From contig CAZOTZ010000082.1 of NCBI GenBank assembly GCA_964582875.1, forward strand, positions 1 through 6,397: a stretch of DNA of 6,397 nt, written 5' to 3'. The notes below the pieces were generated by a model. It was given only the letters and a program-made list of their open reading frames with translations. It was not told where the DNA came from and made no database searches. Source of the DNA: JAADDV01 sp964582875 (lineage in GTDB: Bacteria; Aquificota; Aquificia; Aquificales; Hydrogenothermaceae). Made by a program: the position numbers and the translations under genes. Of the stretch, positions 1-6,317 are shown in pieces. The first letter of the stretch is position 1, and each line of letters opens with the position of its first letter.

Positions 1-66
1 TATAAGAAAAATCAGTATAACAATGAGAAGGCTAAGTTTCTTTGTTTTTCTTTGTGAAACATTCAT
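1..66 (-). CDS. Start of an unidentified membrane-anchored or exported protein (partial, runs off the left edge)
   Basis: A short open frame begins with ATG at 66-64 inside the end of fur and stays open to base 1. It begins MNVSQRKTKKLS and continues with an uninterrupted hydrophobic run (Leu, Ile, Val, Phe) to the window edge. A basic n-region followed by a hydrophobic core is the pattern of a signal peptide or an N-terminal membrane anchor, which is unlikely to arise by chance exactly at the end of the upstream gene. Another in-frame ATG lies at 78-76, after an in-frame TAG at 87-85, so the start could be 12 bases earlier. Neither start has a strong Shine-Dalgarno sequence; a GGA lies 7 nt before the ATG at 66. 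Expression would depend on coupling to fur translation, with which it overlaps by 35 nt. Only 22 residues are visible, so the family cannot be named. Confidence 0.55.
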   Translation of the reverse strand, partial: MNVSQRKTKKLSLLIVILIFLI

Positions 67-487
67 TACACAGTCCATAGATTTCTAATCTGTGGGAGTA
101 TGGGTGGAATTTATACTTTGAGCATATTTTATCCTGTAGCTCTTCAATTTTTTTGTTTGAAAACTCAATTATTTTTCCACAGTTTACACAGATTAAATGG
201 TCGTGGTGTTCTTTCAGTCCTATCTCATAAATAGTCTTGTTTTTATACTTTATAACTTCAGCTATTATTCCCATATTTTTTAGTATTGTTAACGTTCTGT
301 AAACTGTTGCCCTTGAAACACTCTTTTTCTTGTTCTTTAACTTGTGGACAATATCTTCAACTTCAAAATGGGTTTTAGTTGATAAAACTTCTTTTAAAAT
401 TTCTTCCCTCTGGGGGGTGTATTTAAGATTTTCTTCTTTCAGGTGTTTTTTAAAATCTTCAATGAGTTTTTTCTTGTTAATCCTCAT
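32..487 (-). CDS. fur: Fur-family metal-dependent transcriptional regulator (Fur-like rather than PerR-like)
   Basis: This is a cytoplasmic, dimeric, metal-sensing repressor, 151 residues, the usual size for the family. The N-terminal winged-helix DNA-binding domain spans about residues 10-85, with TPQR at 24-27 and the recognition-helix motif SRATVYRTL at 58-66. The dimerisation domain carries HHDHLICVNCGK at 94-105. Cys100/Cys103 and Cys140/Cys143 form the two CxxC pairs of a structural zinc site. Candidate sensory-site ligands by alignment from memory are His40, Glu88, His95, His97 and Glu108. Glu108, in GKIIEF, stands where Bacillus PerR has Asp104, so an iron- (or other metal-) responsive Fur is favoured over a peroxide sensor; the C-terminal SHRLEIYG is common to both. 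The ATG overlaps the TGA of the flavin-reductase gene as ATGA, with AGGA 8 nt upstream, suggesting translational coupling. Its target genes cannot be read from this window. Confidence 0.94.
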   Translation of the reverse strand: MRINKKKLIEDFKKHLKEENLKYTPQREEILKEVLSTKTHFEVEDIVHKLKNKKKSVSRATVYRTLTILKNMGIIAEVIKYKNKTIYEIGLKEHHDHLICVNCGKIIEFSNKKIEELQDKICSKYKFHPYSHRLEIYGLCNECFTKKNKET

Positions 488-1101
488 TTTTTCTTTCCTA
501 TATCAGGTCTTCTTACTTCAAAGGTATTTTCAGCAGATATTATACAGTAGTTTGCTCCCCCTAATCTTCCTACTATCTCAAGTTTTGTTGTGTCTACATA
601 CCCTTTTTCATTTAAAATCTCATCTTTTATATGAAAGTTCAAAACTTCTCCAAAAACTATTCCCATCTTTCCTATATTTATAATTTCAAACTTTCTACAC
701 TCTATAGATACAGGAGATTCAGCAACCCGTGGAGCTTTCACTATAGTGGATTTTTCCGGTGTAAGCCCTGCTTTTTCAAACTCATCTATCTCAGCATCAA
801 AGCTTATTGATGATATGTTCATCTTTTCTAAAAGTTCCTTTGTTACAATGTTTATAACAAATTCGCCGGTTTCCTCTATGTTTTTCCAGGTGTCTTTTTT
901 TTCTCCATTTTCCCTACTTCCTATAGAAACCATAACAAGGGGTGGTGAGCTTGAAACACCTGCAAAGTAGCTAAAAGGTGCAAGATTATAAATACCTTCT
1001 TTGCTAACTGTTGATATCCATGCTATAGGTCTTGGGACTATTGTACTTGTCATTAGTTTGTATATCTGTTTTTTATCTATATCAGATGTTTTTATATCCA
1101 T
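484..1101 (-). CDS. Flavin reductase-like / flavoredoxin-type FMN-binding split-barrel protein
   Basis: A 205-residue cytoplasmic protein of the flavin reductase-like domain family (DIM6/NTAB group). Members bind FMN and either reduce free flavin with NAD(P)H or shuttle electrons. Family blocks are visible in order: RPIAWIST at 24-31, NLAPFSYF at 39-46, SSPPLVMVSIG at 51-61, KDTWKNIEETGEFVINI at 69-85, EFEKAGLTP at 107-115 and RLGGANYC at 179-186. The start was set at the ATG at 1101, not at an in-frame ATG 36 nt upstream, because a very strong GGAGGAGG lies just before 1101 and begins directly after the tatC stop. The longer version would overlap tatC by 26 nt and adds 12 polar residues without family likeness. 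Ten nt separate it from tatC and its TGA overlaps the fur ATG. Pairing with Fur suggests a role in iron or redox handling, such as reduced-flavin supply for ferric reduction. That is inference; the electron donor is unknown. Confidence 0.87.
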   Translation of the reverse strand: MDIKTSDIDKKQIYKLMTSTIVPRPIAWISTVSKEGIYNLAPFSYFAGVSSSPPLVMVSIGSRENGEKKDTWKNIEETGEFVINIVTKELLEKMNISSISFDAEIDEFEKAGLTPEKSTIVKAPRVAESPVSIECRKFEIINIGKMGIVFGEVLNFHIKDEILNEKGYVDTTKLEIVGRLGGANYCIISAENTFEVRRPDIGKKK

Positions 1102-1114
1102 AACCTCCTCCTTA
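1102..1114 (-). promoter_or_regulatory. Strong ribosome-binding site fused to the tatC stop codon
   Basis: On the minus strand the sequence reads TAAGGAGGAGGTT and then ATG. The tatC stop TAA (1114-1112) supplies the first bases of an AAGGAGG Shine-Dalgarno core, with 5 nt between that core and the ATG at 1101. A second overlapping GGAGG register lies only 2 nt from the ATG. This site decides the start of the flavin-reductase gene and allows ribosomes finishing tatC to reinitiate. Confidence 0.85.
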
Positions 1115-1876
1115 CTGCTGGGCTTTACTTCTTTCACTTCTTGGGTAGAGTATTTTTGCCATTACTATAGATATTTCATAAAAAACGATAAGTGGCATAG
1201 CAAGAAAAACCTGACTTATAACATCTGGAGGTGTAAGTATTGCAGCCATGACAAAAGCAGCAACCACAAAATAAGGTCTGAATTTTGTTAATGTTTCGGG
1301 AGTTACCAGCCCTAACCTTGCAAGTAAAGAAAGGATAACAGGAAGTTCAAAAGTTATACCAAAAGCGAGGATAAGTCTTATAACGAAAGATATATATGAA
1401 CTTACAGATATCATAGCTTCAACGTCAAGCTGGGTATAGCCAAAGGTTAGTAAAAATTTAATTGCAAGGGGCAAAACACCAAAAAAAGCAAATAAAGCAC
1501 CAGAAATAAAAAATATTGTTGTAAAGAAAACAAAAGGAACAACAAGTCTTTTTTCCTCTTCATAAAGGGCAGGTTCTATGAACTTCCATACCTGATAGAA
1601 AACAAAAGGCGAAGCTATTACAAACCCAACAAGTAGAGCTATTTTGAAAGCTGTAAAAAAGGATTCTGTAGGTGTCAGTGCAACAAGTTTAAGGTCCGGG
1701 AAGACTCTTCTTAATGGTTCTTTAAATATTGAAAAGAAAAAATCAACCTTAGTAAAAACTGCTATTGTTGCAATAACAACCGCTATTAAACTTCTAAAAA
1801 GTCTAATTCTAAGTTCTGCAAGATGTTCTGTTAGGGGAGCTTCAAACTCTTCAGGAGACCTGTACTCTTTAGACAT
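1112..1876 (-). CDS. tatC: Sec-independent (twin-arginine) protein translocase subunit TatC
   Basis: TatC is the inner-membrane receptor of the Tat pathway. It binds the twin-arginine signal peptide and, with TatB- and TatA-type partners, exports folded proteins, often cofactor-containing ones. The protein has 254 residues, close to the family norm, and six hydrophobic segments. Signature stretches include HLAELRIRL at 18-26, whose Glu21 corresponds to E. coli TatC Glu15, TPTESFFTAFK at 68-78, FYQVWKFIEPALYEEEKR at 93-110, FELPV at 176-180 (Glu177 corresponding to E. coli Glu170) and LTPPDVISQVFLAMP at 214-228. The ATG at 1876 has GAGGA 6 nt upstream. The gene follows tatA/B by 14 nt, the usual tat arrangement. 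All expected motifs are present, so it should be functional. Confidence 0.98.
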   Translation of the reverse strand: MSKEYRSPEEFEAPLTEHLAELRIRLFRSLIAVVIATIAVFTKVDFFFSIFKEPLRRVFPDLKLVALTPTESFFTAFKIALLVGFVIASPFVFYQVWKFIEPALYEEEKRLVVPFVFFTTIFFISGALFAFFGVLPLAIKFLLTFGYTQLDVEAMISVSSYISFVIRLILAFGITFELPVILSLLARLGLVTPETLTKFRPYFVVAAFVMAAILTPPDVISQVFLAMPLIVFYEISIVMAKILYPRSERSKAQQ

Positions 1877-1890
1877 ATTTAATCCTCGTT

Positions 1891-2229
1891 TTAAGTTTCT
1901 TCTTTTTCTTTATTTTCCTTTTTGAAAGTTATTTTCTCCCTTTTTGGCTGATATTCCCCTTTATCTGATTTCTTTAACTCTTCTTCAAACTCTTCTTCCC
2001 AGCTGTCTTTCTTTTTTTCAGAAACTGTTGTTTCATGGGGTAGGTGATGTGGATGATAAGGTTTCGCTTCTTCCTCTGTTACTACAGATTTAACCTCATC
2101 TACAGTGGATTTTACTTCTCTGTAAAGTCTTCCTAATGTTTTAGCAACCTCAGGTAGCCTTTTTGGACCTAACACAAGTAGGGCTACAACAAATATAAGA
2201 ATAACTTCTGAAAGTCCTATTCCAAACAT
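1891..2229 (-). CDS. tatB: Twin-arginine translocase TatA/TatB-family subunit (TatB-like features)
   Basis: A 112-residue single-span membrane protein with the fold of TatA/TatB: a short N-terminal transmembrane helix (about residues 4-20), a Gly-Pro hinge (LGPKRLP at 20-26), an amphipathic helix (about 25-50) and a charged, probably disordered tail. Several features favour TatB: Glu8 in the membrane helix, VLGPKRLP in place of the FG-type hinge common in TatA, and the 112-residue length. Many non-proteobacterial lineages blur the TatA/TatB distinction, and one protein may serve both roles, so the symbol is tentative. The tail has a His-rich patch (residues 58-65, YHPHHLPH) followed by dense Lys/Glu runs. 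The ATG at 2229 has AGGAG 6 nt upstream. It begins 37 nt after the Omp85 stop and is followed by tatC, with which it should form the substrate-receptor complex. A separate TatA may lie elsewhere in the genome. Confidence 0.93.
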   Translation of the reverse strand: MFGIGLSEVILIFVVALLVLGPKRLPEVAKTLGRLYREVKSTVDEVKSVVTEEEAKPYHPHHLPHETTVSEKKKDSWEEEFEEELKKSDKGEYQPKREKITFKKENKEKEET

Positions 2230-2240
2230 ATTTAACTCCT

Positions 2241-2303
2241 ATACAGGTTAGTTTTTAAATTATATCTTAAAACTCTGTGGATATACTAAACTCTAACCTG
2301 TAT
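2241..2303 (-). repeat. 11-bp perfect inverted repeat spanning the Omp85 end and the tatA/B leader
   Basis: ATACAGGTTAG at 2241-2251 is the exact reverse complement of CTAACCTGTAT at 2293-2303. The loop is 41 nt, and four further pairs (2254-2257 with 2287-2290) can form after a 2x2 internal loop. In minus-strand mRNA the 5' arm covers Omp85 codons for Tyr-Arg-Leu near its C-terminus. The 3' arm ends immediately before the AGGAG ribosome-binding site of tatA/B at 2240-2236. No U-tract follows, so it does not look like an intrinsic terminator. Confidence 0.6.
2259..2264 (-). promoter_or_regulatory. Possible internal -10 box for the tat genes
   Basis: A perfect TATAAT on the minus strand lies in the 37-bp Omp85-tatA/B gap. 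It would place a start near base 2252 and give a leader of about 23 nt that keeps the AGGAG site. No good -35 hexamer is visible 16-18 nt upstream, and in DNA this AT-rich such hexamers arise by chance, so this is tentative. Confidence 0.3.
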
Positions 2304-4819
2304 TTATCTTCTTTTTCCTTCCTGTGGAGGTTGTATGCAAAATAAAACATAAAAGAACCAACAGGAGTTGGAACATAAACACCACTTCCTAAGGAATCTC
2401 TAAACAACAGAGATTTTATCTGTGATTTTTTTTCATAAACATTTCCAAAATCATAAAAAACAAAACCGTACAGGTTAAAAGGTTTGTAAAGGGGATATCT
2501 TATCTCGTTGTTAAAAAGTATTGAGATTTTTCCGCCTTTGTTGTTATTACCGTTTACATTTTCATATCTGAAACCTCTGAGGTTTGATATTCCTCCGAGG
2601 AAAAATCTATCAGGAAGAGGAATGTTATCTATGTTCTGGAATATATATCCAAGACTAATCTTTGGTGTTAGAATGAAGCTTCTCCAGCTCCAGAAATGTC
2701 TATAAGCAAACATTATCTTCTGAAAAGGGTAATCTCCAAATCCAAGGATAACTCCGTATTTAAGGTCGTATCCTTCTTCAGGGTTTATTTTTGGTTTTCC
2801 ATGTAAGTCTTTATACCAGTAGTAAACTTTATAGATTGTGTATCTACTGTCAAATATCTTTTGATTGTAAAGCCAGTTATCTGAGTAGGAAATACCCACG
2901 CTATATGTTCTGTGTTTATCTATTTTCTTTTCTGTTAAAAGTTCTGAACCTTTCTCAAGTAAGTCAAATATTCTGTGGTTCTGGTAGTTTCTGAAAAGGT
3001 TTAAGAACACAGACCTTCTAAAAGGTACAAACTTATTTCCAAGGGAAACCTGATATGTTGTCCCTAAAGAAGAAGCTTCTATGTATCCAGAGAGCTCAAA
3101 ACCGTAGTTGAAAAGGTTTTTTAGGGTACCTTGAAGGGCTAACTTAAATTTCTGGTTTGTGTTGTATCCTATAGAGCCCTGAAAAATTCCCCTTTTATCT
3201 TCATAAAAAACGTACTCTTTGTTTACCTGTTTCTTTTTCCTGTCAATATTAAGGTAAGGGTTTATAGTATCAAAAACGTATGTTGAGTAAAAGAAATCAA
3301 GCTCTTTATCAAATTCTTCCATAGAAAAGTATCTATCCTTAGAAAGGTTTTTCTCTATTGCTTTTGTAGATAAATGTTTTGTTCCGTATATAAAAGTGTT
3401 TCCTGTTTTATATCTTTCATTTTTATTAACTTTAAAAGAAACATAAGCGTACATTACGTTTTTGCTTTCTTTGAAAGAAACATCAAGTAAAACCTGTGCG
3501 TCAAGGAAACCTTTATCATTGTAAAACTTCCTTATATCATCAAGTAAAGAAAGTATTTCTTCTGGTTTATAGGTAGATGGAAGCTCTAATTGAAGCCTGT
3601 ACTTTTTATCTGATACTTTTACATCTTTAATGATAAATTTTTTTCCTTTTTTTACTGTTATAAACAGGTTTACATAACCTTCTTTCTGATTTATCTGCTC
3701 TTTTATACTGTAGAAAAATGAAAGATAACCTTTATTGTAGTACTCTTTGAAAAGTTTCTGTAGAAACTCGTTTATCTTATTTTTCTGGTAAAAATCCCCT
3801 TTAAAAGAAAGAAGTTTCTTTGAAAGCCCTTTAATGTCCGTTTTTATATTCAGGTTATTTATCACATATCTTTTTCCTTCTTTTATATTGAAAGTTATAT
3901 AGGTTTCATTTTTTTCATAATCTTCCCTGTAATCAGGGATAACCGCAACATCTAAAAATCCCTGGTTTTTATAAAAGTTGATTATGTTTTCTAAAGATTT
4001 TGTTATCTGGTAATAGTTAACTCCCTGTGAAAAGGTTAAGAGTTTTTTTAGAGTTTTCTCTGGAAAAAATTTGCTTCCTTCTATTTTTATCACGTATTTA
4101 AAACCTAAGCTCACAAAAATGTTTATCTTTACATATTTCTTCTTTTTTGTATAAAGACTGTAAAAAATGACAAAGTTATCAAAATATCCTTTTTCTTTTA
4201 GAAAAGAACTTACTTTCTCTATGTTTCTCTGAACTTTAACAAAACTAAAATCATCTCCTTTTTCAATTCCAAAATGCTTTTTTATCTCTTTAATAAGATT
4301 TTCAGGTATTTTTGTGTCAGAAAATACATTAATTCCTTTTATTACTGCCCTTTTTCCCTCTTTTATATCAATAAACGCAGTGGCATCACCTTTATCATCT
4401 ATTTTTAAAGATACTTTAAAACTGGCAAAAGGATAACCTTTATCAAAATAAAATTGTCTCAGCCTACTTACTATCTGATGGACAGTTTCTCTATCAATAG
4501 GGTGTCCTTCTATAAGACCGGTAACAGCAAGGATTTCTCTTTTCCAGAAAGATTTATTCCCTTTTATTGAAACTTTTCTTAAGACAGGTTTTTTCCACAG
4601 GTATAGAACTCCATTTCTATAAGAGATTTTTTCAAACTCTTCTGTTTTTCTGAGAAGTTTTATTATATAGCTTATGTTTTTTGTTTTTTTATATATCTCA
4701 TTAATATTGTTTTTTGGGATAGGGTAGTTTGATTTTATTACAAGCTCATCAGCATTAGAAGAAAGAAAAAAGAAAAACAGTATAAAGAGAACTTTTATCC
4801 AGATTTTAAAATCTGTCAA
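2267..4819 (-). CDS. Omp85-family outer-membrane protein with about seven POTRA repeats (BamA/TamA-like)
   Basis: An 850-residue outer-membrane barrel protein of the Omp85 superfamily, whose members insert beta-barrel proteins into the outer membrane. A signal peptide (basic start, Phe/Leu-rich core at 8-20, likely cleavage after SNA near residue 23) is followed by repeated periplasmic POTRA units, roughly 25-77, 78-158, 159-241, 242-318, 319-395, 396-470 and 471-543. Five carry the helix-strand motif KG/QG-aromatic, for example FYFDKGYPFASF, FLKEKGYF, FYKNQGFLD, YYNKGYLS and FYNDKGFLD. The barrel spans about 545-850, with LRGF at 747-750 (the VRGF/LRGF loop motif), VPTPVGSFMFYFAYNL at 816-831 and a terminal Phe850 typical of the beta-signal. 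Translation starts at TTG (4819), with GGAG 7 nt upstream and no in-frame Met until residue 456. It overlaps the glycosyltransferase gene by 14 nt. Whether it is the main BamA or a second Omp85 protein cannot be settled here. Confidence 0.92.
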   Translation of the reverse strand: MTDFKIWIKVLFILFFFFLSSNADELVIKSNYPIPKNNINEIYKKTKNISYIIKLLRKTEEFEKISYRNGVLYLWKKPVLRKVSIKGNKSFWKREILAVTGLIEGHPIDRETVHQIVSRLRQFYFDKGYPFASFKVSLKIDDKGDATAFIDIKEGKRAVIKGINVFSDTKIPENLIKEIKKHFGIEKGDDFSFVKVQRNIEKVSSFLKEKGYFDNFVIFYSLYTKKKKYVKINIFVSLGFKYVIKIEGSKFFPEKTLKKLLTFSQGVNYYQITKSLENIINFYKNQGFLDVAVIPDYREDYEKNETYITFNIKEGKRYVINNLNIKTDIKGLSKKLLSFKGDFYQKNKINEFLQKLFKEYYNKGYLSFFYSIKEQINQKEGYVNLFITVKKGKKFIIKDVKVSDKKYRLQLELPSTYKPEEILSLLDDIRKFYNDKGFLDAQVLLDVSFKESKNVMYAYVSFKVNKNERYKTGNTFIYGTKHLSTKAIEKNLSKDRYFSMEEFDKELDFFYSTYVFDTINPYLNIDRKKKQVNKEYVFYEDKRGIFQGSIGYNTNQKFKLALQGTLKNLFNYGFELSGYIEASSLGTTYQVSLGNKFVPFRRSVFLNLFRNYQNHRIFDLLEKGSELLTEKKIDKHRTYSVGISYSDNWLYNQKIFDSRYTIYKVYYWYKDLHGKPKINPEEGYDLKYGVILGFGDYPFQKIMFAYRHFWSWRSFILTPKISLGYIFQNIDNIPLPDRFFLGGISNLRGFRYENVNGNNNKGGKISILFNNEIRYPLYKPFNLYGFVFYDFGNVYEKKSQIKSLLFRDSLGSGVYVPTPVGSFMFYFAYNLHRKEKEDKYRLEFSISTEF
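4800..4815. repeat. 16-bp perfect palindrome just inside the Omp85 start
   Basis: CAGATTTTAAAATCTG reads identically on both strands. It covers Omp85 codons 2 to 7 in part, beginning one base after the TTG start codon, and contains the glycosyltransferase stop TAA (4808-4806). As RNA it could form a 6-bp stem with a UUAA loop. It may be an operator-like DNA site, an RNA element, or a chance product of AT-rich coding sequence. Confidence 0.4.
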
Positions 4820-6311
4820 ATTTTCTCTCCTTTATGCCTTTAAATCCTCTTAGAGTGTAAATGTAAATCTTGTAGACAACCTCTCCTCTGTAGACAACAT
4901 TAAACACTCTTTTTTGGAGATATTTTTGGAAAGCTTCTTTAACTTCTTTCGGCAAAGAAGAACTGTAGGTTACATATATACCGTAAATATCTTTTCCTCT
5001 AAAATCATTTATAGACTGCCACAAATCAAACTGGTTCATTCTCCTTCCAAGATTTATACAAAATGTCTGAGGATGTCCTTTCACATAAAATGCAAGCTCT
5101 GAGGCTATCTGATATGTATTACTGAATATAACATAAGGTTTATCAAGCTTTTCTACTATTGAGGAAACTTCATCTCCAAGTTTTTTCCATCCAACAAGTC
5201 TTTTTGTAGGGTCTTTTTTCGGGGGAAGAAGCTCACCAAGTCCAATTTTATCAAGAATTGGTGTGTAAAAAAGAATAACAATAGAAAGAGCAGATGCTAA
5301 AAAAGAAAATATAAAAGATTTAAAAAGTTTTTTTCTGAAAATATAAAAAACTGTAAGAATATAAAGGGTACCATACGCAAAAGCTGGCCAGTTTGCTTCA
5401 ACTCTTTTTTTGTAGGCTACATATATAAAAAACAGAAAAGTAAAAACTGGAAGTATCCACAAAAAGAATATTTCTTCTTTTTTTCTATCCTTATAACCTC
5501 TGTAGATAGTATAAGCAAAGAAAGGAAAGAAAAATACAGAGTTTATTGCAATCTGTCCAAGAATGTAATCTCCTATCTGTTGAAGGGATTTAGCAAAAGT
5601 TATTGTTTTTACTTTTGCTCCTTCAAGGGTTGAAACATGTTCAAAACTAACAAAATCGTGATATACGTTCCAGACAATAACAGGAAGTGTAAAAAGAGAA
5701 GCTACGAATATAGATACATAAAACCACCGATTTTTAAAAAGTTTTCTATTGAGAAAAAATCCATATATAAGAACAGGTGGAAGTATAAAAACCATGGAAT
5801 ACTTAGACAGAAAACCGAGTCCTGCTGAAATACCTGTAAGTATCCAAAAAACAGGCTTATCTGTTTTTATGCTTTTCCATAAAAGGAAAACAGTTAAAAA
5901 CCAGAATAAAGCAAGGGGTGAGTCTGTCAGGAAAAGAACAGAAGCAAGCTCATAAGCAGGAATAGCAGATATAAAAACAGATGTTAAAAAAGCAAAAACT
6001 TCAAGGTCTCTTTTATTTTCAAAGTATTTATTGAAAAGTTCTTTAGCGATAAAGTAAGTAATAATCCCAATAAAAAAACCTATTAAGATAGCATTTATTC
6101 TTACTCCAAGTTCTGTATCTCCAAGTATAGAGGTTGATACTGCATTCATATAAGCGATTAAGGGAGGTTTTGAATAATAAGAAAGGTCTAAATGTTTAGA
6201 CCATAGCCAGTACTGTGCTTCCTCTGTGGAGAGGTCTATATGACCGGATAAAACATAAAGAACCCTTATGTCTAAAAGCAAAAAATGAAAAAGAAGAACC
6301 CGTTTAAGCAT
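4806..6311 (-). CDS. GT39/PMT-family (ArnT-like) integral membrane glycosyltransferase
   Basis: A 501-residue polytopic inner-membrane protein with about a dozen hydrophobic segments up to residue 350 and a C-terminal soluble domain from about 365 to 487. Members of the GT39/PMT_2/ArnT group transfer a sugar from polyprenyl-phosphate to lipid A, protein or another glycan on the outer face of the membrane. Family stretches are clear: TEEAQYWLWSKHLDLSYYSK at 29-48, where Glu30/Glu31 occupy the usual acidic catalytic position in the first loop, then PP at 49-50, LGVRINA at 68-74, TDSPLALFW at 129-137, LSKYS at 168-172, EANWPAFAY at 305-313 and, near the end, LGRRMNQFDLW at 421-431. Acceptor and sugar cannot be read from sequence. 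The ATG at 6311 has no Shine-Dalgarno sequence but lies at the predicted transcription start. It is the first gene of the run and overlaps the Omp85 gene by 14 nt, consistent with a shared envelope role. Confidence 0.9.
   Translation of the reverse strand: MLKRVLLFHFLLLDIRVLYVLSGHIDLSTEEAQYWLWSKHLDLSYYSKPPLIAYMNAVSTSILGDTELGVRINAILIGFFIGIITYFIAKELFNKYFENKRDLEVFAFLTSVFISAIPAYELASVLFLTDSPLALFWFLTVFLLWKSIKTDKPVFWILTGISAGLGFLSKYSMVFILPPVLIYGFFLNRKLFKNRWFYVSIFVASLFTLPVIVWNVYHDFVSFEHVSTLEGAKVKTITFAKSLQQIGDYILGQIAINSVFFFPFFAYTIYRGYKDRKKEEIFFLWILPVFTFLFFIYVAYKKRVEANWPAFAYGTLYILTVFYIFRKKLFKSFIFSFLASALSIVILFYTPILDKIGLGELLPPKKDPTKRLVGWKKLGDEVSSIVEKLDKPYVIFSNTYQIASELAFYVKGHPQTFCINLGRRMNQFDLWQSINDFRGKDIYGIYVTYSSSLPKEVKEAFQKYLQKRVFNVVYRGEVVYKIYIYTLRGFKGIKERKFDRF
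4817..4833 (-). promoter_or_regulatory. Ribosome-binding site defining a TTG start for the Omp85 gene
   Basis: The minus strand reads AAAGGAGAGAAAATTTG, placing GGAG (4830-4827) 7 nt before the TTG at 4819-4817. The signal-peptide sequence begins directly after it and there is no alternative ATG or GTG nearby, so this site fixes a rare start codon. It lies within the last codons of the upstream glycosyltransferase gene, suggesting coupled translation. Confidence 0.8.
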
Positions 6312-6317
6312 AGGTTA

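Noticed and set aside
1..31. A terminator after fur.
   Set aside because: No GC-rich stem with a following T-run is visible, and an overlapping gene appears to continue past the edge.
32..487. Reading the regulator as a PerR peroxide sensor.
   Set aside because: The position matching the PerR Asp104 is Glu108 in GKIIEF, and the HHDHLIC block matches Fur. A peroxide role cannot be excluded but is less likely.
539..544. A minus-strand TATAAT inside the flavin-reductase gene, about 50 nt upstream of fur, as a fur promoter.
   Set aside because: It is formed by ordinary codons (Cys-Ile-Ile), no convincing -35 box lies at proper spacing, and the ATGA overlap already explains fur expression.
1102..1137. 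An upstream in-frame ATG that would extend the flavin-reductase-like protein by 12 residues.
   Set aside because: The strong GGAGGAGG site directly precedes the ATG at 1101, and the extension would overlap tatC by 26 nt without adding family-like sequence.
330..1291. Several plus-strand open frames across the fur, flavin-reductase and tatC region.
   Set aside because: They run antisense to genes with strong family motifs and show low-complexity Phe/Leu/Ser composition with no recognisable domains; they are shadows.
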